Source of the DNA: Acidobacteriota bacterium
GTDB lineage: Bacteria > Acidobacteriota > Thermoanaerobaculia > UBA5066 > Gp7-AA6
Reading direction: 5' to 3'
Length of the DNA stretch: 64,000 nt
Assembly (NCBI GenBank): GCA_020199905.1
Contig: JAIVJS010000004.1
Location: 41,727-105,726, forward strand
Position numbers and translations under genes: made by a program. Under the pieces are notes generated by a model, which saw nothing but the letters and a program-made list of their open reading frames with translations, was not told where the DNA came from and did no database searches. Below are positions 1-8,638 of the stretch, one piece after another (positions within the stretch are counted from its first letter, which is position 1; each line of letters opens with the position of its first letter).

Positions 1-1
1 C

Positions 2-625
2 TACGCTCACCTCGAGAGGGACATCTCCAAGATCGAGGCGGAGGCGCTCTCCCGACACCTTTCCGAGTGCGATCCCTGCGAGGCGCGAGCCCGTTCCGCC
101 CGGGGGCTCGCCCAGGTCCTCCGGTCGCACCGGGAGCGCTCCCCGGCGCCCAGCCGCCTGAGACAGCGCCTGCATCAGGGCGACGTTCGCCCGCCGCGTT
201 TCGAGTACCCCCTTCTGGCGACGGCCGCGGTGGTCCTGCTCCTCCTGGTCCCCCTGGTCGCCGACGTCTCGAGCCGGCCCGTGCAGACGGACGACGCCGG
301 TCTTCCGAGCGCGACCTCCGGGATCGCCACGCTGGCGTCCCTATCGGCCTCCCGCGGCCCGACCTCGAGCCGGCCGACGCTCGTCTCGCGCCAGATGACG
401 GGGACTCTCGTCTGCCTGGACTGCGAGTCCCGGGTCGAGGCCGGACTCTGCCCCCTCCCGCAGGCTCACCATGAGGCGGCGTTCTGCGCCGAGAATGGCG
501 AAGTGTGGCGGCTGATGTCGCGCGACCCGGCGATGACGTCGAAGTCGGCCGGCCAGACACTGACCGTCGAAGGGGTCGGCTTCCCGCAGTCGGGATTCCT
601 CCGCGCGAGCCGGGCCGGTTATTAG
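2..625 (+). CDS. zinc-finger (HC2-type) anti-sigma factor-like membrane protein, 5'-truncated by window edge
   Basis: Frame 2 open from base 2: ...LSRHLSECDPCEARARS (H-x3-C-x2-C zinc finger) followed by a TM segment LLATAAVVLLLLVPLVA; stop TAG 623-625. Confidence 0.7.
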   Translation, partial: YAHLERDISKIEAEALSRHLSECDPCEARARSARGLAQVLRSHRERSPAPSRLRQRLHQGDVRPPRFEYPLLATAAVVLLLLVPLVADVSSRPVQTDDAGLPSATSGIATLASLSASRGPTSSRPTLVSRQMTGTLVCLDCESRVEAGLCPLPQAHHEAAFCAENGEVWRLMSRDPAMTSKSAGQTLTVEGVGFPQSGFLRASRAGY

Positions 626-660
626 CTGTCAGCTTTCAGCGTTCCGCTGTCAGCTCTCAG
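623..660. repeat. heptanucleotide array (TAGCTGT CAGCTTT CAGCGTT CCGCTGT CAGCTCT)
   Basis: Five 7-bp units; first TAG is the stop codon of the upstream gene. Confidence 0.8.
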
Positions 661-750
661 GTCTTCCTTCTCGCCGCCGCGTCCTTTGAATCACCCCTGG
701 CTTCGGCGGCAGGGCGCATTCCTCCCTGACGTTTCGATCCGGTAAGGCAT

Positions 751-772
751 GATAGCTGACAGCTGATAGCTT
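751..772. repeat. heptanucleotide array (GATAGCT GACAGCT GATAGCT T)
   Basis: Three 7-bp units ending 6 nt before the GHMP kinase ATG. Confidence 0.8.
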
Positions 773-778
773 CCCCCG

Positions 779-1783
779 ATGTCCTCTGTTCGCGCTTCGG
801 CCCCTGCGCGAGTGGACCTGGCGGGCGGGACGCTCGACCTGTGGCCCCTTCACGTTCTCCATCCGGGCACGTTCACGATCAACCTGGCCATCGACCTCTT
901 TGCGTCCTGCCGGGTTCGGCGCTCCGATGGGGTCTTCCGGGTTTTCGCCTCGGACGGCTCATTCGACTGCCGCTCGGCGGAATCCAATGGTCTGCTGGCC
1001 GACCCTCGAGCGGCGCTCGTCGGATCTCTCCTCGATGCTCTGCTGATCCGCGAGCCTCTCGAGATCGAGCTTCAAACATCTGTCCCCATCGGTTCGGGCC
1101 TCGGGGGTTCGTCGGCGCTGACGGTTGCTCTGATGGGCGCCCTCGAACGGTTTGCGCCCCGGGATCTGGCCGGCGTCGACCGCGTTGATTTCGTGCGCGA
1201 CGTCGAGACGCGGGTGCTCGGGAAGCCCGCCGGGGTGCAGGACTACTATCCGGCGCTCGCGGGCGGCCTCCACACGATCGAGTTCCTGCCGGGCGCGACC
1301 CGCGCCGTCAGGGAAGAGGTGGAGCCCGTGGTGTGGGAGCGGCACCTGACGCTGTTCGATACCGGCGCGGCGCACTCTTCCGGGATGAACAACTGGGAGG
1401 TCCTGCGGGCCCGGCTCGAGGGGGACTCGGCCGTGACGCGAGAAATCGAGGGCGTCCGACTGGCGGCGGTCTCCATGGCGGCCGCGGCCGCGCGCCGGGA
1501 CTTCGAAGCCATGGGCTCGGCGCTCGCCAGCGAATGGGAAGCGCGGCGCAGGCTCGCTCCCGTCGTTTCGACGCCGGTGATCGAGCGAGCCATCGCCGCC
1601 GCGATCTCGACCGGAGCGTGGGGCGGCAAGGCGTGCGGCGCCGGGGGAGGGGGCTTCGTCGTCATCCTCGCGCCCGCGGAGGCAACGCCAGGGGTCCGAC
1701 GGGAGCTCTCGGAACTCGGCGTCGGCCGGGTGGTCCCCGCCGCCGCCGTCTCCCGGGGCCTGGAAGTGGAATTGGAGAGCTGA
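779..1783 (+). CDS. GHMP-family sugar kinase (heptose kinase/galactokinase-like)
   Basis: N-term SAPARVDLAGGTLDLWP, motif PIGSGLGGSSALTVAL, C-term KACGAGGGGFVV. Confidence 0.85.
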   Translation: MSSVRASAPARVDLAGGTLDLWPLHVLHPGTFTINLAIDLFASCRVRRSDGVFRVFASDGSFDCRSAESNGLLADPRAALVGSLLDALLIREPLEIELQTSVPIGSGLGGSSALTVALMGALERFAPRDLAGVDRVDFVRDVETRVLGKPAGVQDYYPALAGGLHTIEFLPGATRAVREEVEPVVWERHLTLFDTGAAHSSGMNNWEVLRARLEGDSAVTREIEGVRLAAVSMAAAAARRDFEAMGSALASEWEARRRLAPVVSTPVIERAIAAAISTGAWGGKACGAGGGGFVVILAPAEATPGVRRELSELGVGRVVPAAAVSRGLEVELES

Positions 1784-1806
1784 AAGCTGAGAGCTGAGAG
1801 CTTTCA
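1775..1806. repeat. heptanucleotide array (GAGAGCT GAAAGCT GAGAGCT GAGAGCT)
   Basis: Four units; stops of both convergent genes at 1781-1783 and 1804-1806. Confidence 0.85.
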
Positions 1807-2676
1807 AACTCCCTTCATCCACGCGACGCAGCGCTCGAGCTCTCGCCGCATCGCTCCCGTCGATTCCGCCCGGTGCCACTGGCCGTGCCCGGGCAGAACC
1901 CACTCGAAGGAGTAGTCGAGAAGGCGCTCCATGGAACGCGTCTGCTCCTTCCACGAGTACCAGCACGCGTCCCGGAAGGCGATCAGGCCGTTGCGGCGCG
2001 TCGACCACGCGAGGTGGTCGCCCGTGAACAGGTATCTGTCGCGATAGAGGAGCACCGCGTGGCCCCGGGTGTGGCCCGGGGTCGGGATGGCGAGGAGATC
2101 GTCCGCGAGAGGCACCGGGTCCTCGCCCGAAAGGTAGCGCTCGAGATCGGCCGTCTCCCGGGATCGGTCGGCCTCGTGGAGGACGCGTTCGCAGGAAAAG
2201 CGCCGCCGGAAGGCGGCGTGATCGGCGACGTCGTCCCGGTGGGTGAGGAAGAGAGTGGCGATGCCGCCTCGCACTTCGAAGTCCCGGAGCAGGTGCGTGA
2301 CGGCGCGCGGCGAATCGACCAGGACATTGCCCGCCGGCCGCTCGACGAGGTAACTCCACGCGCCGAAGGAGTCCTTCGACGTGAACCCGCAGAACGAGAC
2401 GTTGCCCTCGACGGTTTCGGGGAATCCCTCGATGCCGGGTCCCGCGTCCTCCCGGGGAGACGTTCCGATCGAGCCCGTCGGACAGGCGACCAGCGCCATC
2501 AGCGCGCGCCGCTTCTCCGCATCATCCGCCGGCTGACGCGCCACGAACGAGTGGTCCGAGGCTTCGGCGAAGACGGCGGGCGCGATCCGCCGGCAGGCGT
2601 CGCAGTCGATGCACGTCCGGTCGACGTAGAAGGTTCCGTCCGCGTTGTCCGCCCAGCGATCCCGGAGGTTGGCCAT
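1804..2676 (-). CDS. ferredoxin domain fused to MBL-fold metallo-hydrolase
   Basis: N-term CIDCDACRRIAP...ACPTGSI (single Fe-S cluster ferredoxin), then TPGHTRGHAVLLYRDRYLFTGDHL (MBL fold). Confidence 0.85.
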   Translation of the reverse strand: MANLRDRWADNADGTFYVDRTCIDCDACRRIAPAVFAEASDHSFVARQPADDAEKRRALMALVACPTGSIGTSPREDAGPGIEGFPETVEGNVSFCGFTSKDSFGAWSYLVERPAGNVLVDSPRAVTHLLRDFEVRGGIATLFLTHRDDVADHAAFRRRFSCERVLHEADRSRETADLERYLSGEDPVPLADDLLAIPTPGHTRGHAVLLYRDRYLFTGDHLAWSTRRNGLIAFRDACWYSWKEQTRSMERLLDYSFEWVLPGHGQWHRAESTGAMRRELERCVAWMKGV

Positions 2677-2683
2677 GAACGAG

Positions 2684-2711
2684 TTCTCAGTCCTCAGTTT
2701 TCAGTTCTCGG
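2684..2711. repeat. heptanucleotide array (TTCTCAG TCCTCAG TTTTCAG TTCTCGG)
   Basis: Four 7-bp units. Confidence 0.8.
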
Positions 2712-2716
2712 TATCC

Positions 2717-3076
2717 CTAGATCCGTTCCGGCGCCGGGACGGTCCGCTCTCCGGGGGCATTTCCCGTGTTGACCGTCGTCTTCGGCTCGATCAGCAGGAC
2801 GTGCGCCTCTTCCCTCGCAAAGGGCTTGTGCTCGACGCCCTTCGGCACGATGAGCATTTCGTTCTCGGCGAGCTCCACGTTGCCGTCCCGGAAGCAGATG
2901 GTGAGGCGGCCCTTAACGACCAGGAACATCTCGTCTTCGGCGTCGTGCGAATGCCACACGAAATCGCCGAGGACCTTGACCAGCTTGACGTGGTTGTCGT
3001 TCAAGTCGCCGACGATCTTCGGCGTGAACGGCTCATGGAAGAGAGCGAGTTTCTGGGCGAGATTGATTTTGTTCAT
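2717..3076 (-). CDS. cupin-domain protein
   Basis: VWHSHDAEDEMFLVVKGRLTICFRDGNVELAENEMLIVPKGVEHKP. Confidence 0.85.
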   Translation of the reverse strand: MNKINLAQKLALFHEPFTPKIVGDLNDNHVKLVKVLGDFVWHSHDAEDEMFLVVKGRLTICFRDGNVELAENEMLIVPKGVEHKPFAREEAHVLLIEPKTTVNTGNAPGERTVPAPERI

Positions 3077-3080
3077 AAGA

Positions 3081-3110
3081 GTTCTCAGTTCTCAGTTCTC
3101 AGTTCTCAGT
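3081..3110. repeat. heptanucleotide array (GTTCTCA)x4
   Basis: Four perfect 7-bp units upstream of the cupin gene. Confidence 0.9.
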
Positions 3111-3145
3111 GTGGAGTTTGCGGTCACGCGGCGGGCGGTCCATTT

Positions 3146-3180
3146 AACTGACAACTGACACCTAACAACTGACGACTCAT
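3146..3180. repeat. heptanucleotide array (AACTGAC AACTGAC ACCTAAC AACTGAC GACTCAT)
   Basis: Five 7-bp units abutting the argS stop. Confidence 0.85.
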
Positions 3181-3181
3181 T

Positions 3182-5209
3182 TCACATCCTTCCCGGCTCG
3201 GGAATTCCCAAAAGCTCCAGGGCGCGGGACATCTCCCGCCTGAAAATACGCGCGACCGCCAGGCGTCGGTTCCGGAGGGCCGCGTCCGGCTCCTGCAGGA
3301 TCGGGTGGCGGTGGTAGAACTGGTTGAAGCTCTGCGCGAGGGTAAATGCGTGGCGGGCGAGCGTCGAAAGCTCCAGCGACTCGACCGCCCGGTCGGCGAC
3401 GTCCGGCAGCGAGGCGGCGTCCAGGAGCAGGGACCAGAGGTCGTCCTCCCAGGCGCCGTCCGGGGATGCCGCCTCGATGCCCTTCTCCTCGAGCTTCCGG
3501 AAAATGTTGCCCGCCCGTACGAGGGAGTACTGGAGATAGGGCCCCGTGTCGCCCTCGAAGTTCAGGGCCTCGTCGAAGTCGAAGGCGATGACCTTGTTGC
3601 GGCCGAATTTGAGGAGAAAATAGCGGAGCGCCCCCACGGCGATGGCGCGGGCATCGGTCTCGCCGTCCGAAGGGTCCTCGTTTCCGCGGCGTTTCCGGAC
3701 CTCGCCGCGCGACCGCTCCAGAAGCAGCTCGACCAGATCGTCGGCTTTCACCCCGAGCCCCTTGCGGCCCGACATCTCGACGTACGGCTTCTTCTCCTCC
3801 TCCGCCGAGAGGCGGTACTCCTCGCCGAACCGGTCGGCGAGCTCGCGGGCGGCCGCGGGCGAGAGGGCGACGATCTCGTAGGAGAAGTGCGCGCTCCGGT
3901 CCGCCTCCGAGGCGAATCCGAGCACCCGGAGACCCTCGCGAACCACCTTCTGGGGATACGACTGGCGGACGTCGATGACGTTCACGACGCGCTGCGCGCC
4001 CCCGAACGACGGAGCCCCGCTCTCCCCGCCCTCGTGCGCCGATCTCCAGACGGGATGGCGGCGCACGAATTCCGGCACCTCGCCGGCGTGCACCGTTCCC
4101 GAGTCCCAGGACGGGGGAAAGCGGACGTAGTCGAAGTCGATTCCGAGCAGGCCGAATTTCCAGAGCTGGTAGGCGATGTCCTTGGCGGTGTACGTGACCG
4201 TGCCGTTCGAGCGGACGAGGATCTTGTCCGGCTCTTCCATCCCGGCGAACTCCTCGGATTCGGACAGGCGGAGGACCCAGCAGCCCGCATGCTTGCCCCC
4301 GCTCTCGAGAATGACCGCGCCCGAGCCGCGGAGCATCTCGAAGGCGCGGGACCAGAAGTTTTTCTTCAGGATGTCGCTCTCCCGCGGAAGCAGGTCGTAG
4401 GCGATTCCGATGCGCCCCATCGTCGCGAGATGGGAGGAAGACACCGCGTGCGCCACCGCGGCGGCGATGCGGGCGACTTCGTTGCCGCCCTCTTCGATCG
4501 CGTGCAGCACTTCGGACCGCCAGGCCTTCGTCTCGGGCCGCCCCTCGTACGTCCGGCCGACCTCGGCGTAGAGGTCCCAGCAGAGATACGCGAAGCCCTT
4601 GGGGTTGGGCTCCCCGCCCGGAAGCCGCGCTTCGGCGATGGCTTCGAGAGCCGCGGCTTCCGTCCGGACGCCGCCGATGTGGAGCATCCCCGCAACGACG
4701 TCCGCCACCTGCACGCCGGTGTCGTCCAGGTAGTTCTGAACCTCGACCTCACCTCCCAGAAAGCGGAGCGTCCGCACCAGCACGTCGCCGAGCACGGCGT
4801 TTCGCAGGTGCCCGATGTGCGCCGCTTTGTTCGGATTGATGTTCGTGTGCTCGACGACGGTCTTGCCGCCGCGCGGCGCCGCCGCCGGAGCGACCTCGGC
4901 GAGGGAGGCGGCGAACGCGGCGCGGTCGAGCGACGCGTTGACGTAGCCCCCGCCTTCGACGCGGACGCCCGAGACGCCGGCGGGAGCCGAAACAGCCCCG
5001 GCGATTTCCGCGGCGATCGCGCGGGGCGCCTTCTTCAGCGCCTTCGCGAGGTCGAAGGCGACGGGGGACGCGAGATCGCCGAGCGCCACGTTCGGGGGAC
5101 GCTCGACGACGACGCGCTCGATCGAAACTCCGTAGAGTCGAAGCACGGCCTCCCCGAGCGCGAGCGCGAGGGCTCGACGCATCTCTTCGAGGGTCGGACT
5201 CTCCGGCAT
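3182..5209 (-). CDS. argS: arginyl-tRNA synthetase
   Basis: VVEHTNINPNKAAHIGHLRNAVLGDVLVR signature, class I core, C-term DALR-like region. Confidence 0.95.
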   Translation of the reverse strand: MPESPTLEEMRRALALALGEAVLRLYGVSIERVVVERPPNVALGDLASPVAFDLAKALKKAPRAIAAEIAGAVSAPAGVSGVRVEGGGYVNASLDRAAFAASLAEVAPAAAPRGGKTVVEHTNINPNKAAHIGHLRNAVLGDVLVRTLRFLGGEVEVQNYLDDTGVQVADVVAGMLHIGGVRTEAAALEAIAEARLPGGEPNPKGFAYLCWDLYAEVGRTYEGRPETKAWRSEVLHAIEEGGNEVARIAAAVAHAVSSSHLATMGRIGIAYDLLPRESDILKKNFWSRAFEMLRGSGAVILESGGKHAGCWVLRLSESEEFAGMEEPDKILVRSNGTVTYTAKDIAYQLWKFGLLGIDFDYVRFPPSWDSGTVHAGEVPEFVRRHPVWRSAHEGGESGAPSFGGAQRVVNVIDVRQSYPQKVVREGLRVLGFASEADRSAHFSYEIVALSPAAARELADRFGEEYRLSAEEEKKPYVEMSGRKGLGVKADDLVELLLERSRGEVRKRRGNEDPSDGETDARAIAVGALRYFLLKFGRNKVIAFDFDEALNFEGDTGPYLQYSLVRAGNIFRKLEEKGIEAASPDGAWEDDLWSLLLDAASLPDVADRAVESLELSTLARHAFTLAQSFNQFYHRHPILQEPDAALRNRRLAVARIFRREMSRALELLGIPEPGRM

Positions 5210-5247
5210 GGCGGCACAATATACGTCGCGCGCCGCGGAAGGCCACG

Positions 5248-5547
5248 GTGCTCGGCAAGATCGTGGAGTTCGAGATGGGCCGCCGTCTCGTCGTGCGGGA
5301 CATCTCGTACGAGCCGAGCGCCGGGGAGCCGCTCGAGGGGCTCGGGATGGTCCTGACCTTCTCGGACCGCGAATCGGGCTGCCTCGTGACGGTCGAGTTC
5401 GACGTTCCGGACGCGGGGCCGGAGTACGACCGGTACCGCGGAGAAGTCGGCTCGGGTTGGGATTCCAGCCTTCAGGATCTGAAGAGATATCTCGAGAGCC
5501 CGCGCGAGCGGCGGTTCTACATCGAGAGCGGTCTGCCGGAGAATTGA
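5248..5547 (+). CDS. small hypothetical protein (99 aa)
   Basis: Intact ORF between argS and the DnaC-like gene; no recognised domain. Confidence 0.6.
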   Translation: MLGKIVEFEMGRRLVVRDISYEPSAGEPLEGLGMVLTFSDRESGCLVTVEFDVPDAGPEYDRYRGEVGSGWDSSLQDLKRYLESPRERRFYIESGLPEN

Positions 5548-5556
5548 ACGGCTATT

Positions 5557-6300
5557 ATGGGGATCGTGGCATCCGATCCGGTTCCCTGCGGCGACTGCGG
5601 AGGCACGGGCTGGATCCTGGAAAACGTCGACGGGCGGAAGCTCGCTCGCTCCTGCGCCTGCCGCGACGGGATACTGCGATCCGACCGCGTGGCCGCCGCG
5701 GGAATTCCAGAGCGATATCGCGTCTGCAACTTCGCCAACTTCTCGGACACCAACGCCTCGCTCAAGAAAGCCAAGTCGATCGCGCGGGAGTTCGTGGACA
5801 CGTGGCCCGGCGTCGATGCCGGCCTCTTGCTTCTCGGCCCCTCCGGCCTCGGTAAGACCCATCTCGCCTGCGCCGTCCTGTCGGATCTCGTGTCGAAAAA
5901 GGGCGTGACGGGGTTGTACGTCGACTTCTCCGACCTCCTGATGAAGATTCAGACGAGCTTCCGCCCCGACGCGGATCTCTCGAAGGAATCGATCCTCTCG
6001 CCGATGGCGGAGGCGGAGCTGCTGGTGCTGGACGAGCTGGGGACTTCGAAGCCGCACCCGTGGGTGCTCGACGTTCTCTACAACCTCCTGAACACGCGTT
6101 ACAACCGCAAGAAGATCACCATCGCCACGTCGAACTTCGAGGACGAGCCCGACGTGAAATCGGGGGAGCGGGACCGGCTGGAAGACCGCATCGGGAGCCG
6201 GATCCGCAGCCGCCTGTTCGAGATGTGCCTGATGGTCACCATGCGGGGAGAGGACTTCCGGCGGACCGTCGTGCAGGGCCAGATCCGATCGCGATTTTGA
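5557..6300 (+). CDS. DnaC/IstB-like AAA+ ATPase with N-terminal Cys cluster
   Basis: CGDCGGTGW...SCACRDG zinc-binding region, Walker A LLGPSGLGKTHLACAVL, Walker B ELLVLDELG; GTG at 5566 is an alternative start. Confidence 0.85.
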   Translation: MGIVASDPVPCGDCGGTGWILENVDGRKLARSCACRDGILRSDRVAAAGIPERYRVCNFANFSDTNASLKKAKSIAREFVDTWPGVDAGLLLLGPSGLGKTHLACAVLSDLVSKKGVTGLYVDFSDLLMKIQTSFRPDADLSKESILSPMAEAELLVLDELGTSKPHPWVLDVLYNLLNTRYNRKKITIATSNFEDEPDVKSGERDRLEDRIGSRIRSRLFEMCLMVTMRGEDFRRTVVQGQIRSRF

Positions 6301-8585
6301 GAGCGTTCCTCCCGCGGACGCCGGCGTCCGCTTTCCTCTGTTCCGTCCTCGCGGCACTCTGTCTCGCCTCCGGCTGCGCGAAATCGGTGCCGCCGCCGCG
6401 CCCCGCCTCGCCCCCGGAGGCCGCGGCGCCCCCGGCAGCCGTCGTTCCGACGCCGGCCCCGGCCACCCCCCGCGGCCCGAAGGCGGCGCCGCCGCTCGCC
6501 GCACCGGCGGCCGCGGCGCCGTCCGGCGTCCTTTTCGGAGTTGGCTTGAAGAGCGACCTCCCCGAGCTCGTGTACGGACCCCCGGGGCGCCGCTGGCTCG
6601 TGGCCGCCTCGGGGCGCGCCGAGATCCTGCGGGGGCCGCTGCGCCTCCGCCCCGAGGGCCGCCGGGGGGTCTCGTTCCAGGTGCAGGCGGGCGCGTTCTC
6701 GCAGGAGGAGCCCGCCCGCCAGCTCGTCGACCGTCTGGCGCGGGAGTTCGCGACGCCTGGAACCGTCGCGTTTTCGGCGGACCGCGGCGTGTATCGCGCA
6801 CTCCTCGGAAGCTTCCCGGATCGCGCGTCGGCCGACTCCTTCGCGGGGACCCTGCGGGCCGCCGGGCAGGATGCTCTCCCCGTGGAGGGCAGCGCGGCCG
6901 CCGCGCCGGGGGCGGCGGGCACGATCCTGGTGGCCGCCGAAGACGGAGCCGCGCGCCGTCTCGCCTCTCCGGTCGGGATCTACTCCGAGGGCTCGGACGG
7001 ACCGGTTCTCTGGGAGAGCAAGCCCTACCGGGGGAGCCTCCGCGTTCTCGTCAACGCGCGGGGGACTTTGAATGTCGTCAACCGCGTGGACCTCGAGGAG
7101 TATCTGTACGGGGTCGTTCCGGCGGAGATGGGACCGAAGCGCTTCGACGAGCTCGAGGCGCTGAAGGCGCAGTCGGTCGCGGCGCGGACCTACGCGATGG
7201 CGCACCGCGGCCAGTTCGAGAGCGAAGGCTACGATCTCTGCGCCACCCCGAAGTGCCAGGTCTACTCCGGGCTCTCCTCCGAGGACCCGCTCTCGAACGC
7301 CGCCGTCGACGCGACGCGCGGTCTCGCGCTCGCCTCGGGAGGGCGGTTCGCCGACGCGCTCTTCATCTCGACGTGCGGCGGGCGGACGGAAGACGTCGAG
7401 AACGTGTTCGGCGAGACGCCCGTGCCGTACCTGGTGTCCGTGGCGTGCGGCGAGCTCGCGACGACGGAGCTGCCCGGCGCCGCCGTCGACCGCCGGGCGC
7501 CCGCGAAGGACCGCAACGCGCTCGAGTGGCGCGGCTACGTCCTGACGAAGCACGCGGGCCGCCGTCGGGCGACGCGCGCCGGCGCGCTCGAGACGGCGCA
7601 GCGCTGGGCAGGCGTGCCGGTCGACGGGGCGCCTCCCTCGACCCTGCATCCCTCCGCCGTCTATCCGTCGATCGTGAGCGCGTTCGCGCTCGCGCCTGCG
7701 CGAGCAGCCCACCTCCTGCCGGGCGACGAGCGTTACTACGCCGAGACGCCGGCCGTTTTCGGGCGGCTGGCGGGCGCCGGCCGCGACGCGTACGACTTTC
7801 TCCTCCGTTTCCGGTTCGGCGCCGGAGAATCGCTTCCGGCTCCCGACCGGAACCTGACCGAAGAAGAGTACGCGGGCCTGCTCCTGTCGGCGGCCATGCG
7901 CGCCGCCGGCGTTGTCGAGGGATCGGGCCGCTTCCTGCGCCGCGAAGGCGCCAACGTGTGGGTCAAGACGGCGGAAGGCCGGCTGGGGCTCCCGGTCGAT
8001 CCGGAGCTGCCGCTCGCCCGGCGCGTCGGGGATCGCTTCCTGGCCGCCTCGAGCCTGACGCTTCGGTCGGGTGACCGGCTCCGGTGGTGGAAGCGGGGCT
8101 CCGACGTCGTGGCGCTCTGGGTCGAGCTCGACGCGGCGGGTCCGTCCTTCGAGCGCGAGTCCTCCTGGACGGAGTGGGTCCGGCGCGTCTCGGGCCGCGA
8201 GCTCGCGCGCCGCATGGCCGCCCGCGTCGCCGGAACGGAAGTACGCGACATCCGGATCGTTCGCCGGAGCGCGTCCGGACGCGCGATCGAGATCCGCGTG
8301 GTCACCGATGCCGCGGAGGCGACGATGAAGCGGTTCGACCTGCGCCAGGCGCTCGAGATGCCCGACGCGCTCTTTACCGTCCAGCGGGTTCGCGGACCTC
8401 AGGGGGAGGCCGAGTTTCTCTTTCTCGGACGCGGATGGGGCCACGGCGTGGGCATGTGTCAGAACGGGGCATATGGCATGGCCCTCGCGGGCGCGACCTA
8501 CGACCGCATCCTCACGCACTACTACACCGGCATCCAGATCGTGCCGGCGTCGACCCTGTCCGCGGCGCCCCCCTCGACGCGCTGA
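6297..8585 (+). CDS. SpoIID/LytB-domain lipoprotein with SPOR-like segment
   Basis: TTG start giving lipobox SVLAALCLASGC; SPOR-like VSFQVQAGAFSQEEPARQLVDRL; SpoIID VVPAEMGPKRFDELEALKAQSVAARTYA and GWGHGVGMCQNGAYGMA. Confidence 0.85.
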   Translation: MRAFLPRTPASAFLCSVLAALCLASGCAKSVPPPRPASPPEAAAPPAAVVPTPAPATPRGPKAAPPLAAPAAAAPSGVLFGVGLKSDLPELVYGPPGRRWLVAASGRAEILRGPLRLRPEGRRGVSFQVQAGAFSQEEPARQLVDRLAREFATPGTVAFSADRGVYRALLGSFPDRASADSFAGTLRAAGQDALPVEGSAAAAPGAAGTILVAAEDGAARRLASPVGIYSEGSDGPVLWESKPYRGSLRVLVNARGTLNVVNRVDLEEYLYGVVPAEMGPKRFDELEALKAQSVAARTYAMAHRGQFESEGYDLCATPKCQVYSGLSSEDPLSNAAVDATRGLALASGGRFADALFISTCGGRTEDVENVFGETPVPYLVSVACGELATTELPGAAVDRRAPAKDRNALEWRGYVLTKHAGRRRATRAGALETAQRWAGVPVDGAPPSTLHPSAVYPSIVSAFALAPARAAHLLPGDERYYAETPAVFGRLAGAGRDAYDFLLRFRFGAGESLPAPDRNLTEEEYAGLLLSAAMRAAGVVEGSGRFLRREGANVWVKTAEGRLGLPVDPELPLARRVGDRFLAASSLTLRSGDRLRWWKRGSDVVALWVELDAAGPSFERESSWTEWVRRVSGRELARRMAARVAGTEVRDIRIVRRSASGRAIEIRVVTDAAEATMKRFDLRQALEMPDALFTVQRVRGPQGEAEFLFLGRGWGHGVGMCQNGAYGMALAGATYDRILTHYYTGIQIVPASTLSAAPPSTR

Positions 8586-8638
8586 CGCGCCAGACGACCG
8601 CGCCTGATCGTCCAGCGCGCCCCTTTCCTGCGCCGGGA

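Noticed and set aside
959-2359. Long minus-strand ORF (466 aa) antisense to the GHMP kinase and spanning the convergent neighbour
   Set aside because: Arg/Pro/Gly-rich shadow ORF typical of GC-rich DNA; the recognised genes explain both regions.
3081-3180. CRISPR-like repeats upstream of the cupin gene and argS end
   Set aside because: 7-bp contiguous tandem units with no spacers and no cas genes in the window.
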